The translations under genes were made by a program, and so were the position numbers. DNA of 64,000 nucleotides from contig CAZGQO010000003.1 of the NCBI GenBank assembly GCA_964527925.1, positions 62,001 through 126,000 on the forward strand. The letters run 5' to 3'. The notes below the pieces were generated by a model, which was not told where the DNA came from, did not search any database, and was given only the letters and a program-made list of their open reading frames with translations. Positions 42,734 through 51,691 of the stretch are shown here, piece by piece. Each line of letters begins with the position of its first letter. The stretch's first letter is position 1. Source of the DNA: Ch128b sp964527925. Lineage in GTDB: Bacteria; Bacteroidota; Ignavibacteria; Ch128b.

Positions 42734-44085
42734 TTTTGTTCCTCCTTCTGATTGAAATTAAAATTTTCTAAGAAATGTGTATCGAATTTCCCTTTTCGAT
42801 AATTTTCATCTCTCATCACTTTAAGATGAAATGGAATTGTTGTTTTCACTTCCTCTATAATAAATTCTTCTAATGCTCTTTCCATTTTTTTAATTGCGTC
42901 TAATCTATCTGAACCTTTAACGATTAATTTAGCAATTAATGAATCATAATAAGGTGGGACAGAGTAACCTGCATAAACATGAGTATCTGTTCTAACACCA
43001 ATTCCACCTGGTTGGTGAAACACAGTAATTTTTCCTGGTGATGGTCTGAATGAATTTTCTGGGTCCTCAGCGTTGATTCTACATTCAATAACCCAGTGTT
43101 TGGGATTAACTTTTATTTTTTTCACTCGACTGCCGGCTGCAATCTTAATTTGTTCTTTAACAAGATCAATTTCATATAACTCTTCCGAGACAGGATGCTC
43201 TACTTGAATCCGTGTGTTCATTTCCATGAAATAAAAATTTTTCTTACCATCGACTAAAAATTCAATCGTACCTGCACCTTTGTAGTTTACACTTTTAGCA
43301 CCAGCAACTGCAGCTTCGCCCATCGCCATTCGAAGTTCTTCATCAACAATTGGCGAAGGTGATTCTTCAATTAATTTTTGATGCCGTCTTTGAATTGAAC
43401 AATCTCTTTCACCGATATGAATTACATTTCCGTATTGATCACCAAGAACTTGAATTTCTATGTGATGTGGTTCCTCAATGTATTTTTCAATATAAACTTC
43501 AGGATTTCCAAACGCAGCTTCTGCTTCATTTCTTGCAAGTGTAAAAAATCTTTCGAAATCATCCTCATCATGGACAACACGCATTCCTTTTCCACCACCA
43601 CCAGCTGTAGCTTTAATAATTACAGGATAACCAATTTTTTTTGCAAATGATTTAGCTTCTTCAAGATCGCTTATCGTTCCATCACTGCCTGGAATCACTG
43701 GCACACCAGCTTTCTTCATAGTCTCTTTCGCTGTTGCTTTATCACCCATCAATCGAATACTTTCAGCGGAAGGACCAATAAATTTTATTCCCGATGATTC
43801 GCAAATTTCAGCAAAGTCTTCATTCTCAGCTAAAAATCCATAACCAGGATGAATTGCATCAGCGCCAGTAATTTCAGCAGCTGCTATGATTCTAGGAATG
43901 TTTAAATAACTTTCTTTACTTGGTGGAGGACCAATACAAACGGCTTCATCAGCAAAACGAACATGGAGTGAATCAACATCAGCTTGAGAATAAACTGCGA
44001 CAGTTTTAATCCCAAGTTCTTTACAGGCACGAATTACCCTTAGTGCAATTTCTCCACGATTTGCAATAAGTATTTTCTTGAACAC
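42730..44085 (-). CDS. accC: Acetyl-CoA carboxylase biotin carboxylase subunit
   Basis: 451 residues with a GTG start and GAGGG 8 bases before it. Family landmarks: KILIANRGEIALRVIRA, HPGYGFLAEN, the glycine-rich ATP loop ATAGGGGKGMRVV, YIEKYIEEPHHIEIQVLGD and EMNTRIQVEHPVSE (carboxylation site region). It carboxylates biotin on AccB with ATP and bicarbonate. It starts about 29 bases after accB and is coupled to gcvH. Confidence 0.98.
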   Translation of the reverse strand: MFKKILIANRGEIALRVIRACKELGIKTVAVYSQADVDSLHVRFADEAVCIGPPPSKESYLNIPRIIAAAEITGADAIHPGYGFLAENEDFAEICESSGIKFIGPSAESIRLMGDKATAKETMKKAGVPVIPGSDGTISDLEEAKSFAKKIGYPVIIKATAGGGGKGMRVVHDEDDFERFFTLARNEAEAAFGNPEVYIEKYIEEPHHIEIQVLGDQYGNVIHIGERDCSIQRRHQKLIEESPSPIVDEELRMAMGEAAVAGAKSVNYKGAGTIEFLVDGKKNFYFMEMNTRIQVEHPVSEELYEIDLVKEQIKIAAGSRVKKIKVNPKHWVIECRINAEDPENSFRPSPGKITVFHQPGGIGVRTDTHVYAGYSVPPYYDSLIAKLIVKGSDRLDAIKKMERALEEFIIEEVKTTIPFHLKVMRDENYRKGKFDTHFLENFNFNQKEEQK

Positions 44086-44114
44086 TTAAATTACCCTCAC
44101 AACTTACTGAAATT

Positions 44115-44627
44115 TTACAATGGTTCGATTAGAAAAAGAGTTTGCCCGTACTCAACCGGTTGAGCATTTTCCACTAATATTTGAACTATTTTCCCGTTTA
44201 CATCACTTTCGATTTCATTCATCAATTTCATGGCTTCTACAATACAAAGCACCTGTCCGACATGCACAACATTACCAACTTTAACATACGGCTCAGCATC
44301 AGGTGAAGGTGCTCTATAGAATGTTCCTACAATTGGTGATTTAATTTCGTGATATTTCTTCTCGACTTTCTTTTCAACAACCTCTGCCTTTTGTTCTGTC
44401 ATCTGCTGAACTGGAGTAGAAACAGCTGATTGGTTAATTGGCATAGTTGGTTGAGCGGGTATTTGAAAGCTTTGACTAACTGGAAATGGAAAATAGCCTT
44501 GAGCATTATCTTTATTGGCGGGTGTCTTTTTGATTCTTATTTTTGATCCTTCTTCTTCTATTTCAACTTCATCAACCCCACTTTCATCAACAATTTTTAG
44601 TAGCTTTTTTAAATAATTTAAGTCCAT
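44115..44627 (-). CDS. accB: Biotin carboxyl carrier protein
   Basis: 170 residues from the ATG at 44627, with AGGTGA upstream; the longer frame overlaps efp. The N-terminal part (NYLKKLLKIVDESGVDEVEI) is followed by a Pro/Gln linker (about 45-90) and the biotinyl domain: KSPIVGTFYRAPSPD, then CIVEAMKLMNEIE with the biotinylated Lys134. It shuttles the carboxyl group between AccC and the transcarboxylase. Confidence 0.97.
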   Translation of the reverse strand: MDLNYLKKLLKIVDESGVDEVEIEEEGSKIRIKKTPANKDNAQGYFPFPVSQSFQIPAQPTMPINQSAVSTPVQQMTEQKAEVVEKKVEKKYHEIKSPIVGTFYRAPSPDAEPYVKVGNVVHVGQVLCIVEAMKLMNEIESDVNGKIVQILVENAQPVEYGQTLFLIEPL

Positions 44628-44631
44628 TCTA

Positions 44632-45198
44632 TCACCTTTCTTTAACTCGTTCAACATATTCACCTGTTCTTGTATCAATTTTAATTATATCACCCTCATC
44701 TATAAACAAAGGAACACTAACAACAGCACCAGTTTCAAGCGTTGCTGGTTTTGAACCACCAGTTGCAGTATCACCTTTGATACCTGGTTCAGTTTTAGCC
44801 ACTTCCAGTTCAACAAAAATTGGAAGCTCTGCAGAAACAATTGTCGAACCATCCATCAGCAGATCTATAATGATGCCTTCTTTCAAGAATTTTGTTCCTT
44901 CACCGAGAATTTCTTCCGGTACATTAATTTGGTCAAAATTTTCTGTGTTCATTAAAACCAGCATATCACCTTCACGATACAGGAATTGATACTGGTGTCT
45001 TTCTACTCGAACTATATCTACACTTTCACCGGCCCGGAAACGAGTTTCAATAACTCGCCCGGTCTTTATATTTTTAAGTTTTGTCCTTACGAAGGCTCTC
45101 CAGTTTCCTGGATTGACATGTTGAAATTCGATTATTTGAAAAAGGTCGTTATTATATCTTATTATTAGACCTGATCTAAAATCTTGTGTTGAACCCAT
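44632..45198 (-). CDS. efp: Elongation factor P with Asn-Trp-Arg tip
   Basis: 188 residues, normal for EF-P (three OB-like domains). The N-terminal KOW-like domain has a tip of PGNWRAF (Pro30 to Phe36), where most EF-Ps have PGKGxAF; the lysine that is normally modified (E. coli Lys34) is Asn32, and an arginine sits two positions later. The rest, QYQFLYREGDMLVLMNTENF and DTRTGEYVERVKE, is standard. EF-P relieves stalling at polyproline. It begins the accB/accC/gcvH chain. How its tip is activated, if at all, is unknown. Confidence 0.95.
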   Translation of the reverse strand: MGSTQDFRSGLIIRYNNDLFQIIEFQHVNPGNWRAFVRTKLKNIKTGRVIETRFRAGESVDIVRVERHQYQFLYREGDMLVLMNTENFDQINVPEEILGEGTKFLKEGIIIDLLMDGSTIVSAELPIFVELEVAKTEPGIKGDTATGGSKPATLETGAVVSVPLFIDEGDIIKIDTRTGEYVERVKER

Positions 45199-45270
45199 AC
45201 TCTCTTTCTTAATTTGTTCGACTAGTAAATCAATTTAATTTTTGATTCGAATAAATACAAAATTTAATGA

Positions 45271-45954
45271 TTAATGTTTTGAATTATTTGAATCTATTAG
45301 TTTTAATTTATTTCCTTCGATGATGATTGAAATAATAAAAAAACAAAATAAAACAAAGGCAAAAAAGATAGAAGCTATATCAAGAACCGTTAAGTGCATA
45401 TCAAAAATTTTAAACTCACCAACACCGAAATAAAAAACAACTGTATTTACAGCAATAATAAATAATCTTACCTCAGTTGGTCCAAAACCGAAATATGATA
45501 TCTTAAAAACTCCATCAACGAAAGTTTTTACATAGACTAAAATAGAAATCAGTAAGTAACTCACCAATGCGATTAGAACAAAATCAAACCTTGCATAGGG
45601 AGATAAACCAACTCCAAACCCAATTAAAACCATACTGACAGAATCAAGCGTATGATCAATAAAGAAACCATATTTTGGTCTTTCAATATGTCTGAATCTC
45701 GCCACAGTTCCATCGAGTGAATCACCAAACCAATTTAATAAAAGTCCAAAGCTTGCTAACCAGATGTAATAATCATTATAGAGCGTTAAAAAATAACCCA
45801 GACCTGTCAAAATTGAACCAACAAGACCAATCACAGTGAGAACATCAGGTGTAAAAAAAGGTGGAAGAGTTTGAGCGAAAAAATTGAGAATTGGCTTTTC
45901 AATAAACGAAAGAATTGTTGTGGTTTCTCGTTTATGTTCTTTTACTATATCCAA
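45271..45954 (-). CDS. CDP-alcohol phosphatidyltransferase family membrane protein (TTG start)
   Basis: 227 residues. The full family motif D-x2-D-G-x2-A-R-x9-G-x3-D-x3-D is at residues 78-104 (DSLDGTVAR, then YGFFIDHTLD), with two extra helices on each side for six membrane segments. It transfers a phosphatidyl group from CDP-diacylglycerol or links CDP-alcohols. A TTG start with AGGA is used. The substrate is not clear; the spacing within the motif is standard, so an active enzyme is likely. Confidence 0.88.
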   Translation of the reverse strand: MDIVKEHKRETTTILSFIEKPILNFFAQTLPPFFTPDVLTVIGLVGSILTGLGYFLTLYNDYYIWLASFGLLLNWFGDSLDGTVARFRHIERPKYGFFIDHTLDSVSMVLIGFGVGLSPYARFDFVLIALVSYLLISILVYVKTFVDGVFKISYFGFGPTEVRLFIIAVNTVVFYFGVGEFKIFDMHLTVLDIASIFFAFVLFCFFIISIIIEGNKLKLIDSNNSKH

Positions 45955-46071
45955 GATTCATCCTATTTTTTACAAAACTAATCAAATGAATAAAATTATA
46001 AAATCAATTATGTCAACTAACCGTTATAATTTTTTAGGTTTTTAATTTTTCATAAATTTGCAGAACTAAAA

Positions 46072-46153
46072 GCGGAAGTGGCGGAATTGGCAGACGCGCT
46101 AGACTTAGGATCTAGTGAGGCAACTCGTGGGGGTTCGAGTCCCCCCTTCCGCA
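46072..46153 (+). tRNA. tRNA-Leu (anticodon TAG)
   Basis: 82 bases. The acceptor stem is GCGGAAG (46072-46078) with CTTCCGC (46146-46152) and discriminator A at 46153. The anticodon arm is CTAGA-CTTAGGA-TCTAG with loop anticodon TAG, reading CUA and probably other CUN codons. A long class II variable arm (GAG-GCAA-CTC) and a GGGGG/CCCCC T-arm complete a clear leucine tRNA. CCA is not encoded. It ends 38 bases before the trigger factor gene. Confidence 0.97.
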
Positions 46154-46191
46154 CTAAATCAGCCATTATTAACAAATTTTAGAGGAAAAAA

Positions 46192-47445
46192 TTGAGCGTA
46201 GAAAGAACAAAAGTAAACGAATCTGAAGAAAAATTATCATTTGATTTATCGCCTGAAGAGACTGAAAAATATTTTAATGAAATTCTAAAACTAGAATCAA
46301 AGAAATTAACTCTCCAGGGCTTTAGAAAAGGTAAAGCACCCTTTGAACTTGTTCGAAAAATGTATGGGAAAGCTATTTTTTATGATAATCTTGATAAAAT
46401 AGCTCAAAATCGTTTCTGGGATGAAATTGATCTGTTGGGAATTGATGTGCTTGGTACACCGAAACTAACAGAACTGGATTTGAAAGAAGACGGTGGGCTA
46501 AAATTCGATATTCAATTCGAGGTTTTACCCGACCTAAATTTCGATAACCTAAATTCAATTGAAGTAGAAAAAAAAGAATTTGAATTAAGTGATAAATATG
46601 TTAATCAATTACTTGAGTCAGTTCAATTTCAACTTCGAAGCGAAGAAGACGCTGAAGAAATAACTTCGAATGATTATTTAGTTAATATTGAAGCTACACC
46701 TGTTAGCGAAGAAAATAAAAAGCCAAATGTATATCACTTAGCTTTACCTTTCGGTTATTATAATCAGGATTTTGTAAATCTTTTAATAAATAAGAAAATT
46801 AATGATGAGTTTGAAACTGACATCCCGCTTTTCAAACAGGACGAGAACGAACAGCAAACTCAAAATCAAACAATAAAATACAGGATAGCTGGAATAAAAA
46901 AGATTAGTTTGCCAGCATTAGATGATGAGTTAGCAAATAAATACTCTGATGGTAAGTTCAACGCACTCGAAGAACTTAAGAAATATTTAATTGAACAGGA
47001 AATTGAGGAGATAAAAAAATCTGACTACGAAAATTTCAAGAAAAATCTTAAAAATAAGATACTCGATGCTTTTTCTTTTACACCACCTCCAAGTGTAGTA
47101 GAAACTTACAAAAAACAGCTCGAAGAATATCTTAAAAAAAATTATCCAACAATTAATTTTAATGATCAAGATAATATACAACTCGTTGAATCTGGATCAT
47201 TAAAAGAAGCAAAATGGTATATTATTCAAAAAAATCTAATTTCAAAATTTAATCTTCAATTGACTGATGAAGAAATTGATTCTTATGCTTCAGAACTCGC
47301 TCAAAAATACAACGCAAGTAAGGAAGCAGTTATTACTTTCCTGAAAAGCGATAGAAGCTCTCTATTATTAGAACTTCAACTGGATAAGATTTACAAATTC
47401 CTCGAAGAAAAAGTAAAAATTAAACCTGAAAAAGTAGTTTTATAA
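46192..47445 (+). CDS. tig: Trigger factor (TTG start)
   Basis: 417 residues. The ribosome-binding loop is GFRKGKAPFELV (E. coli GFRxGKVP), preceded by FNEILKLESKKLTLQ. The middle PPIase-like domain (about 150-240) lacks the usual FKBP landmarks and may be inactive, as in Bacteroidota relatives. The C-terminal arm domain has the usual helices. TTG start with AGAGG upstream. The gene is 38 bases after a tRNA-Leu gene and 10 bases before clpP, an order seen widely. Confidence 0.92.
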   Translation: MSVERTKVNESEEKLSFDLSPEETEKYFNEILKLESKKLTLQGFRKGKAPFELVRKMYGKAIFYDNLDKIAQNRFWDEIDLLGIDVLGTPKLTELDLKEDGGLKFDIQFEVLPDLNFDNLNSIEVEKKEFELSDKYVNQLLESVQFQLRSEEDAEEITSNDYLVNIEATPVSEENKKPNVYHLALPFGYYNQDFVNLLINKKINDEFETDIPLFKQDENEQQTQNQTIKYRIAGIKKISLPALDDELANKYSDGKFNALEELKKYLIEQEIEEIKKSDYENFKKNLKNKILDAFSFTPPPSVVETYKKQLEEYLKKNYPTINFNDQDNIQLVESGSLKEAKWYIIQKNLISKFNLQLTDEEIDSYASELAQKYNASKEAVITFLKSDRSSLLLELQLDKIYKFLEEKVKIKPEKVVL

Positions 47446-47455
47446 AGGAGTTATT

Positions 47456-48070
47456 ATGAATCACATCGATATTTACAATCAACTTGTTCCCTATGTTATT
47501 GAGCAGACAGGCCGCGGTGAAAGAGGTATGGATATTTTTTCTCGTTTGCTTAGAGAAAGAATCATTATCATTGGGACACCAATTGACGATCACATAGCCA
47601 GTCTTATAATTGCTCAATTAATTTTTCTTGAATCAGAAGATCCAGATAAAGATATTAATCTCTACATCAATACACCTGGCGGAAGTGTTAGTGCAGGTTT
47701 AGCTATTTACGATACAATGCAATATGTTCGTTGTGATGTTGCAACAATTTGTATTGGACTCGCTGCAAGCATGGGAGCAATTCTTTTAGCCGGAGGAACA
47801 AAAGGGAAAAGGACAGCACTTCCAAATTCAAGAATTATGATACATCAACCATGGGGTGGATTTCAGGGAACTGCAAGTGATATTTCCATCCAGGCCGAAG
47901 AAATTTTAAAAATCAAAAGAAAATTAAACGAGATTCTCGCATTCCATACAGGAAAAGATGTAGAACAAATTGAAAAAGATACTGACCGTGACAGATACTT
48001 TAGTGCTGAAGATGCGAAAGAATATGGATTGATTGATAATATTTTGGTGAGGAAAGACAAGAAAAAGTAA
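47456..48070 (+). CDS. clpP: ATP-dependent Clp protease proteolytic subunit
   Basis: 204 residues. AAGGAG precedes the ATG. The catalytic triad is visible: Ser105 in GLAASMGA, His130 in RIMIHQPWGG, and Asp179 in DTDRDRYFSAEDA. It degrades unfolded proteins with ClpX or ClpA; clpX does not follow here. It is co-transcribed with tig. The stop is next to the convergent sigma factor gene with no gap. Confidence 0.98.
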   Translation: MNHIDIYNQLVPYVIEQTGRGERGMDIFSRLLRERIIIIGTPIDDHIASLIIAQLIFLESEDPDKDINLYINTPGGSVSAGLAIYDTMQYVRCDVATICIGLAASMGAILLAGGTKGKRTALPNSRIMIHQPWGGFQGTASDISIQAEEILKIKRKLNEILAFHTGKDVEQIEKDTDRDRYFSAEDAKEYGLIDNILVRKDKKK

Positions 48071-48688
48071 TCACAAGAATTTCAATTTATCTTTAAGGTA
48101 TTTATTCAAAAGCTCACGTGCTCTAAACAGGTGAGCTTTTACTGTCCCAATTGGCAAGTTTAAGATTTCAGCAATTTCTTCGTAAGAGAGTTCTTCTTTG
48201 TGTCTTAGTTCAATAATCTTTTTATATTTCTCTGGAAGAGAATTTATTGCATCATTTATAATTTGCTGTCGTTGTTCTAAAATTATGTTTGCATCTGCAG
48301 CATAAGTTGTATCAAGCAATTCGAATTTTCCAGAAGAGTCTTCGTCATCATTTTTTTCATCAATAGAAAATGTATCTAATTTCTTTTTTCTTAAATAATC
48401 GATTGTATTGTTTATGGCAATTCTATAAATCCAGGTTGAGAACGCAAACTCTTGATTATAATTCTGAAGAGAATTAAAAGCTTTAATGAACACTTCTTGT
48501 AATAAGTCATCAATTTCTTCTTTTCGATTGACCATTTTAAAAATCAAGTTTCTGATGGGTCCTTTATATTTTCTCATTAGCCATGCATAAGCATCCTGAT
48601 TTCCTTTAATAGCTTCATTAATGTGTTTTATATCTTCAGCTTTTGAAATTTCGTTTGCCTTCTCTCTTATTTTGATTCTTTTATTCAA
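48071..48688 (-). CDS. ECF-like RNA polymerase sigma factor (TTG start)
   Basis: 205 residues. Region 2 is EEIDDLLQEVFIKAFNSL then FSTWIYRIAINNTIDYLRKK, and region 4 is LPEKYKKIIELRHKEELSYE with EEIAEILNLPIGTVKAHLFR (helix-turn-helix). It has the short linker of ECF (sigma70 family, group IV) factors. The TTG start overlaps the upstream membrane protein by 8 bases. No zinc-finger anti-sigma gene is next to it; the membrane protein upstream lacks the anti-sigma zinc motif. Confidence 0.9.
   Translation of the reverse strand: MNKRIKIREKANEISKAEDIKHINEAIKGNQDAYAWLMRKYKGPIRNLIFKMVNRKEEIDDLLQEVFIKAFNSLQNYNQEFAFSTWIYRIAINNTIDYLRKKKLDTFSIDEKNDDEDSSGKFELLDTTYAADANIILEQRQQIINDAINSLPEKYKKIIELRHKEELSYEEIAEILNLPIGTVKAHLFRARELLNKYLKDKLKFL
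48108..48140. terminator. 10-bp hairpin inside the sigma factor 3' end
   Basis: AAAAGCTCAC (48108-48117) and GTGAGCTTTT (48131-48140) are a perfect 10-bp inverted repeat with a 13-base loop. On the plus strand it lies 38 bases past the clpP stop and ends in four T. On the minus strand it is inside the last codons of the sigma factor. A terminator for clpP embedded in the opposite gene is plausible. Confidence 0.5.
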
Positions 48689-49475
48689 GTTGACTCTCTC
48701 TCTTTAATTTCATTTTATAATAAGTAAGCATACAAAAATATTGAATAGGATATAAAAACATAATCAACAACAAAAGAACACCAGTAAACAATTTCATCTC
48801 TAATATTCTTTCATGAGCAAAAAAGACCAAACTTTTGGTTATCAAGATTCTAATAAACTCGTTTACGAAAAAAATTGAAAATGTTGCAAAAACTGAAATT
48901 CCCCAGACAAAAATTTTGACCATTATCAATAATACCAACGAACTTATAAATAATTTCACTCCCGAAAAATAAGTTGAATTTTTTTTAACAGCTGAAATCT
49001 TTAAGTAATCATTAAAAAGCATTTGATAAAAGTATCCATCTGTTTGAATATATATGAAAGCTAAAATAATTGAATAAATTAAATTTGAACTGGTTAGAAA
49101 AATTGAAGTTAAAATTGAGAGCTTTATTAAGGTCATGAATAGAATCTTGATTTTCAACTTTATAAGCGGAATACTTAGATTTTGCAAGAAAACAATCTTA
49201 AACGATTGAAATCTCATATTTACGAGATTAAATATCAGTAAAAAAATCAAAACAGCAACGAAGAACTTTCCATCACTGGAAATAAAAAAATTTAGATTGA
49301 ACTCACCAGATAAACTGTTATACAAAAAAAGAACAATGAAAATAGAAACAATGACTGGGAGAAAGATTTGTCTTAGAACGATGTTGAAATTATTTCTGAA
49401 ATAAATCAATGAATAAGAAATGAAATCTGTATATCTATTCATTTGCATTTTTTTTGAGTCTAATTTTTCCACCAT
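48681..49475 (-). CDS. Polytopic membrane protein of unknown function
   Basis: 264 residues with about six to seven hydrophobic segments, a polar N-terminus (about 1-25) and a basic C-terminus. AAGGAG precedes the ATG. It overlaps the ComEC gene by 16 bases and the sigma factor by 8 bases, so it is translated with both. It resembles DUF4013/YIP1-like membrane proteins in layout only. No anti-sigma motif is visible, yet its position between ComEC and the sigma factor is suggestive. Confidence 0.6.
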   Translation of the reverse strand: MVEKLDSKKMQMNRYTDFISYSLIYFRNNFNIVLRQIFLPVIVSIFIVLFLYNSLSGEFNLNFFISSDGKFFVAVLIFLLIFNLVNMRFQSFKIVFLQNLSIPLIKLKIKILFMTLIKLSILTSIFLTSSNLIYSIILAFIYIQTDGYFYQMLFNDYLKISAVKKNSTYFSGVKLFISSLVLLIMVKIFVWGISVFATFSIFFVNEFIRILITKSLVFFAHERILEMKLFTGVLLLLIMFLYPIQYFCMLTYYKMKLKRESQLE

Positions 49476-51691
49476 TCAATCTCCTTAAAATCAAAAGGTT
49501 GGATTTCAAAAACTAACATTCTTCTTTCCTGAAAGTTAAGTGGTTTATGAGAAATTAATCTTCTTCCCTTCGAAATAAAAAATAAAGTGTCCAGCGAGGG
49601 ATTCAAAAAAATTAGATTAATCAAAGTTCTGTTTGTTTTATTTAAGAATTCGTCAAATTTCATTGGAGAAATAATCAAGTTCATATTTCCAACATTGAGT
49701 AGTTCAGAATTTGAGATTGAATAAAATTTATAATTCTTTCCAAATTGAAAAACATTCCCATTTTTTTCTGATGGTGTGTAGTTGCTCAAGAAAAACCATC
49801 GACTATCCTTTAATCTCATTACACTGGTTTGATAAAGTTTTGATTTTAAATCATTCTCTAAAAAAATTGCTGGTGAAGTAATCGTTGCACAATCAAATTT
49901 TTTAATATCCATCTTTTCAAACATCGTATTCAAACGATTTAATTCAGGAATAATCAAGCTTAACGAATCAGTTTTTTGATAAGCTGAAAAATACTTAAGG
50001 TTATTCCCGATGAGAGATATCGTGTTTAGCGATAGGGATTTTATCAGAATTAAATAATTTTTATCGGCATGAAATACACGATCAATAAAAAGATTAAAAT
50101 GAAAAATATAATTAAAGAGAATAATTCCGATTGCGAAAATCTTTACTGTATAATGATAATTCCTTTTCAAAACCATAAAAGAAATAAAAATCAGAAATAA
50201 AAATATTAACGAATGTATAATCGAAAAATTCCTAATTGTTGTATAAGCGAAAGGTAAATTTCCAAAGAAATCAACCATCTCAAAATTTAATCTTACTAAC
50301 TCTGTTAAAACAATTTTATAAAATGATGCAATCGTTGGCAGTAAATTTATGACAATCAGATTTAATATAATTCCACCAAGAATGATTCCAGTTAACGGGA
50401 TTATAATCAAATTGACGACAAACGATATTAAAGAAAATTTTTCATAATAACTTGCAACAAATGGGAATGTACCTATCGATACACTGAGAGTAATAAGAAA
50501 CATATCCAAAAGATATTTGATCACCTTTCCCTTTTTGAAATTTTTGAACTGTTCTTTCAGGACAGGATAAATTAGCGCAATCGAAATCACAGCTGTGAAT
50601 GATAACTGAAAACTCGGATTTAAGATATCAAGTGGTTCAATGTATAATATCAACAATCCAGCAATGCAAACTGAATTCATCAAAAAAGTTTTTCTCTGCA
50701 TCGAGAGATTTAATAGAACAAGAACAGACATTATGCTTGCTCTAATAACTGATGGAGATAAATTTGCCAGATGTACGAATACAAATAAACCTATTGAAAT
50801 TAAAACCAGCCTTATCCACTTATTAAATCTTCCAAACAAAGCAATCAAAATTAATGTGATGTAGCCTGTATGAAGTCCCGAAACAGCAAGTACATGAATT
50901 ACGCCCGAGTTAACGAAGATAGTCTTAATACTTTCAGGAATATCTGTTCTATCAGCGATAAAAAGTCCCTTAAGATATGCTGCAACCAGTGGTTCAAAAT
51001 TTTTATCAAACAGTTGACCGATTTGATATCTTAACTTAAATAAATGTCTTTTGTAATTTAAGATTGAATTATCAGCTTTCAATAAATTTAGTTCATCAAA
51101 TATTGTTGAGTTCAACAAGAAATTGATATTCTTATTTCTCAAATAATTTTTATAATCAAATTCTTCGAAATATTGAGACCCCTGAGGTTCTCGAAAGATT
51201 CCAGAAATTCTAATCTTGTTTCCTATGTCAATAATTCTAAGAAAATAATTCAGAGAAAAACTTGATTCCGTTAATCTAAGATTAACCAGAATTAGTTCTG
51301 AAATTGGTATTGTGTAATTTTTAATCTTTAAGCTGTCTGCATCAATTACGAATTGAATTTTATTTTCATCAATTGATTCAATTCTTTCTACTTCACCATA
51401 TAGAATTGTTTTATTATTCAATAATGCACTAAGAATTTTTGATTCAGAATCCTGACTATAAAAACTCACGCTAAATCTCTGATATCCAAAAAAAATTATA
51501 AGTGACGAAGCTAAAAAATTTGTGATTGAAAGCTTCCTATTTCGAATTATAAGAAGGACAATAACGCCGACGATTGACGCCAATAAGATTAATTTTTGAT
51601 CAAGCGGGAATATAAATGCAAGAAAAAATCCGAGTAAAAATAAAACAAAAACTTTTATTGCTGGATAATCATTAATTCTCAAAGTAACCAA
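49460..51691 (-). CDS. comEC: ComEC/Rec2-family DNA-uptake channel lacking the metallo-beta-lactamase domain
   Basis: 743 residues. After several membrane segments and a DUF4131-like region (about 90-200) comes the competence domain with VIHVLAVSGLHTGYITLILI and LSPSVIRASIMSVLVLLNL. About 10 membrane segments run to residue 540. The C-terminal 200 residues lack the HxHxDH metal motif usual for the C-terminal metallo-beta-lactamase domain. The start is uncertain (TTG at 51691 or 51682). ComEC imports single-stranded DNA in natural competence. It overlaps the phosphatase-like gene upstream. Confidence 0.88.
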   Translation of the reverse strand: MVTLRINDYPAIKVFVLFLLGFFLAFIFPLDQKLILLASIVGVIVLLIIRNRKLSITNFLASSLIIFFGYQRFSVSFYSQDSESKILSALLNNKTILYGEVERIESIDENKIQFVIDADSLKIKNYTIPISELILVNLRLTESSFSLNYFLRIIDIGNKIRISGIFREPQGSQYFEEFDYKNYLRNKNINFLLNSTIFDELNLLKADNSILNYKRHLFKLRYQIGQLFDKNFEPLVAAYLKGLFIADRTDIPESIKTIFVNSGVIHVLAVSGLHTGYITLILIALFGRFNKWIRLVLISIGLFVFVHLANLSPSVIRASIMSVLVLLNLSMQRKTFLMNSVCIAGLLILYIEPLDILNPSFQLSFTAVISIALIYPVLKEQFKNFKKGKVIKYLLDMFLITLSVSIGTFPFVASYYEKFSLISFVVNLIIIPLTGIILGGIILNLIVINLLPTIASFYKIVLTELVRLNFEMVDFFGNLPFAYTTIRNFSIIHSLIFLFLIFISFMVLKRNYHYTVKIFAIGIILFNYIFHFNLFIDRVFHADKNYLILIKSLSLNTISLIGNNLKYFSAYQKTDSLSLIIPELNRLNTMFEKMDIKKFDCATITSPAIFLENDLKSKLYQTSVMRLKDSRWFFLSNYTPSEKNGNVFQFGKNYKFYSISNSELLNVGNMNLIISPMKFDEFLNKTNRTLINLIFLNPSLDTLFFISKGRRLISHKPLNFQERRMLVFEIQPFDFKEIEWWKN

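Noticed and set aside
44543..44989. 148-residue open frame on the plus strand opposite accB and efp
   Set aside because: It lies entirely antisense to two well-recognised genes, has low-complexity serine-rich sequence and no ribosome site. It is a shadow of the codon pattern on the other strand.
45961..46020. TTGACA on the minus strand upstream of the phosphatidyltransferase gene
   Set aside because: The nearest TATAAT is only 10 bases away, which is too close for a sigma70 promoter.
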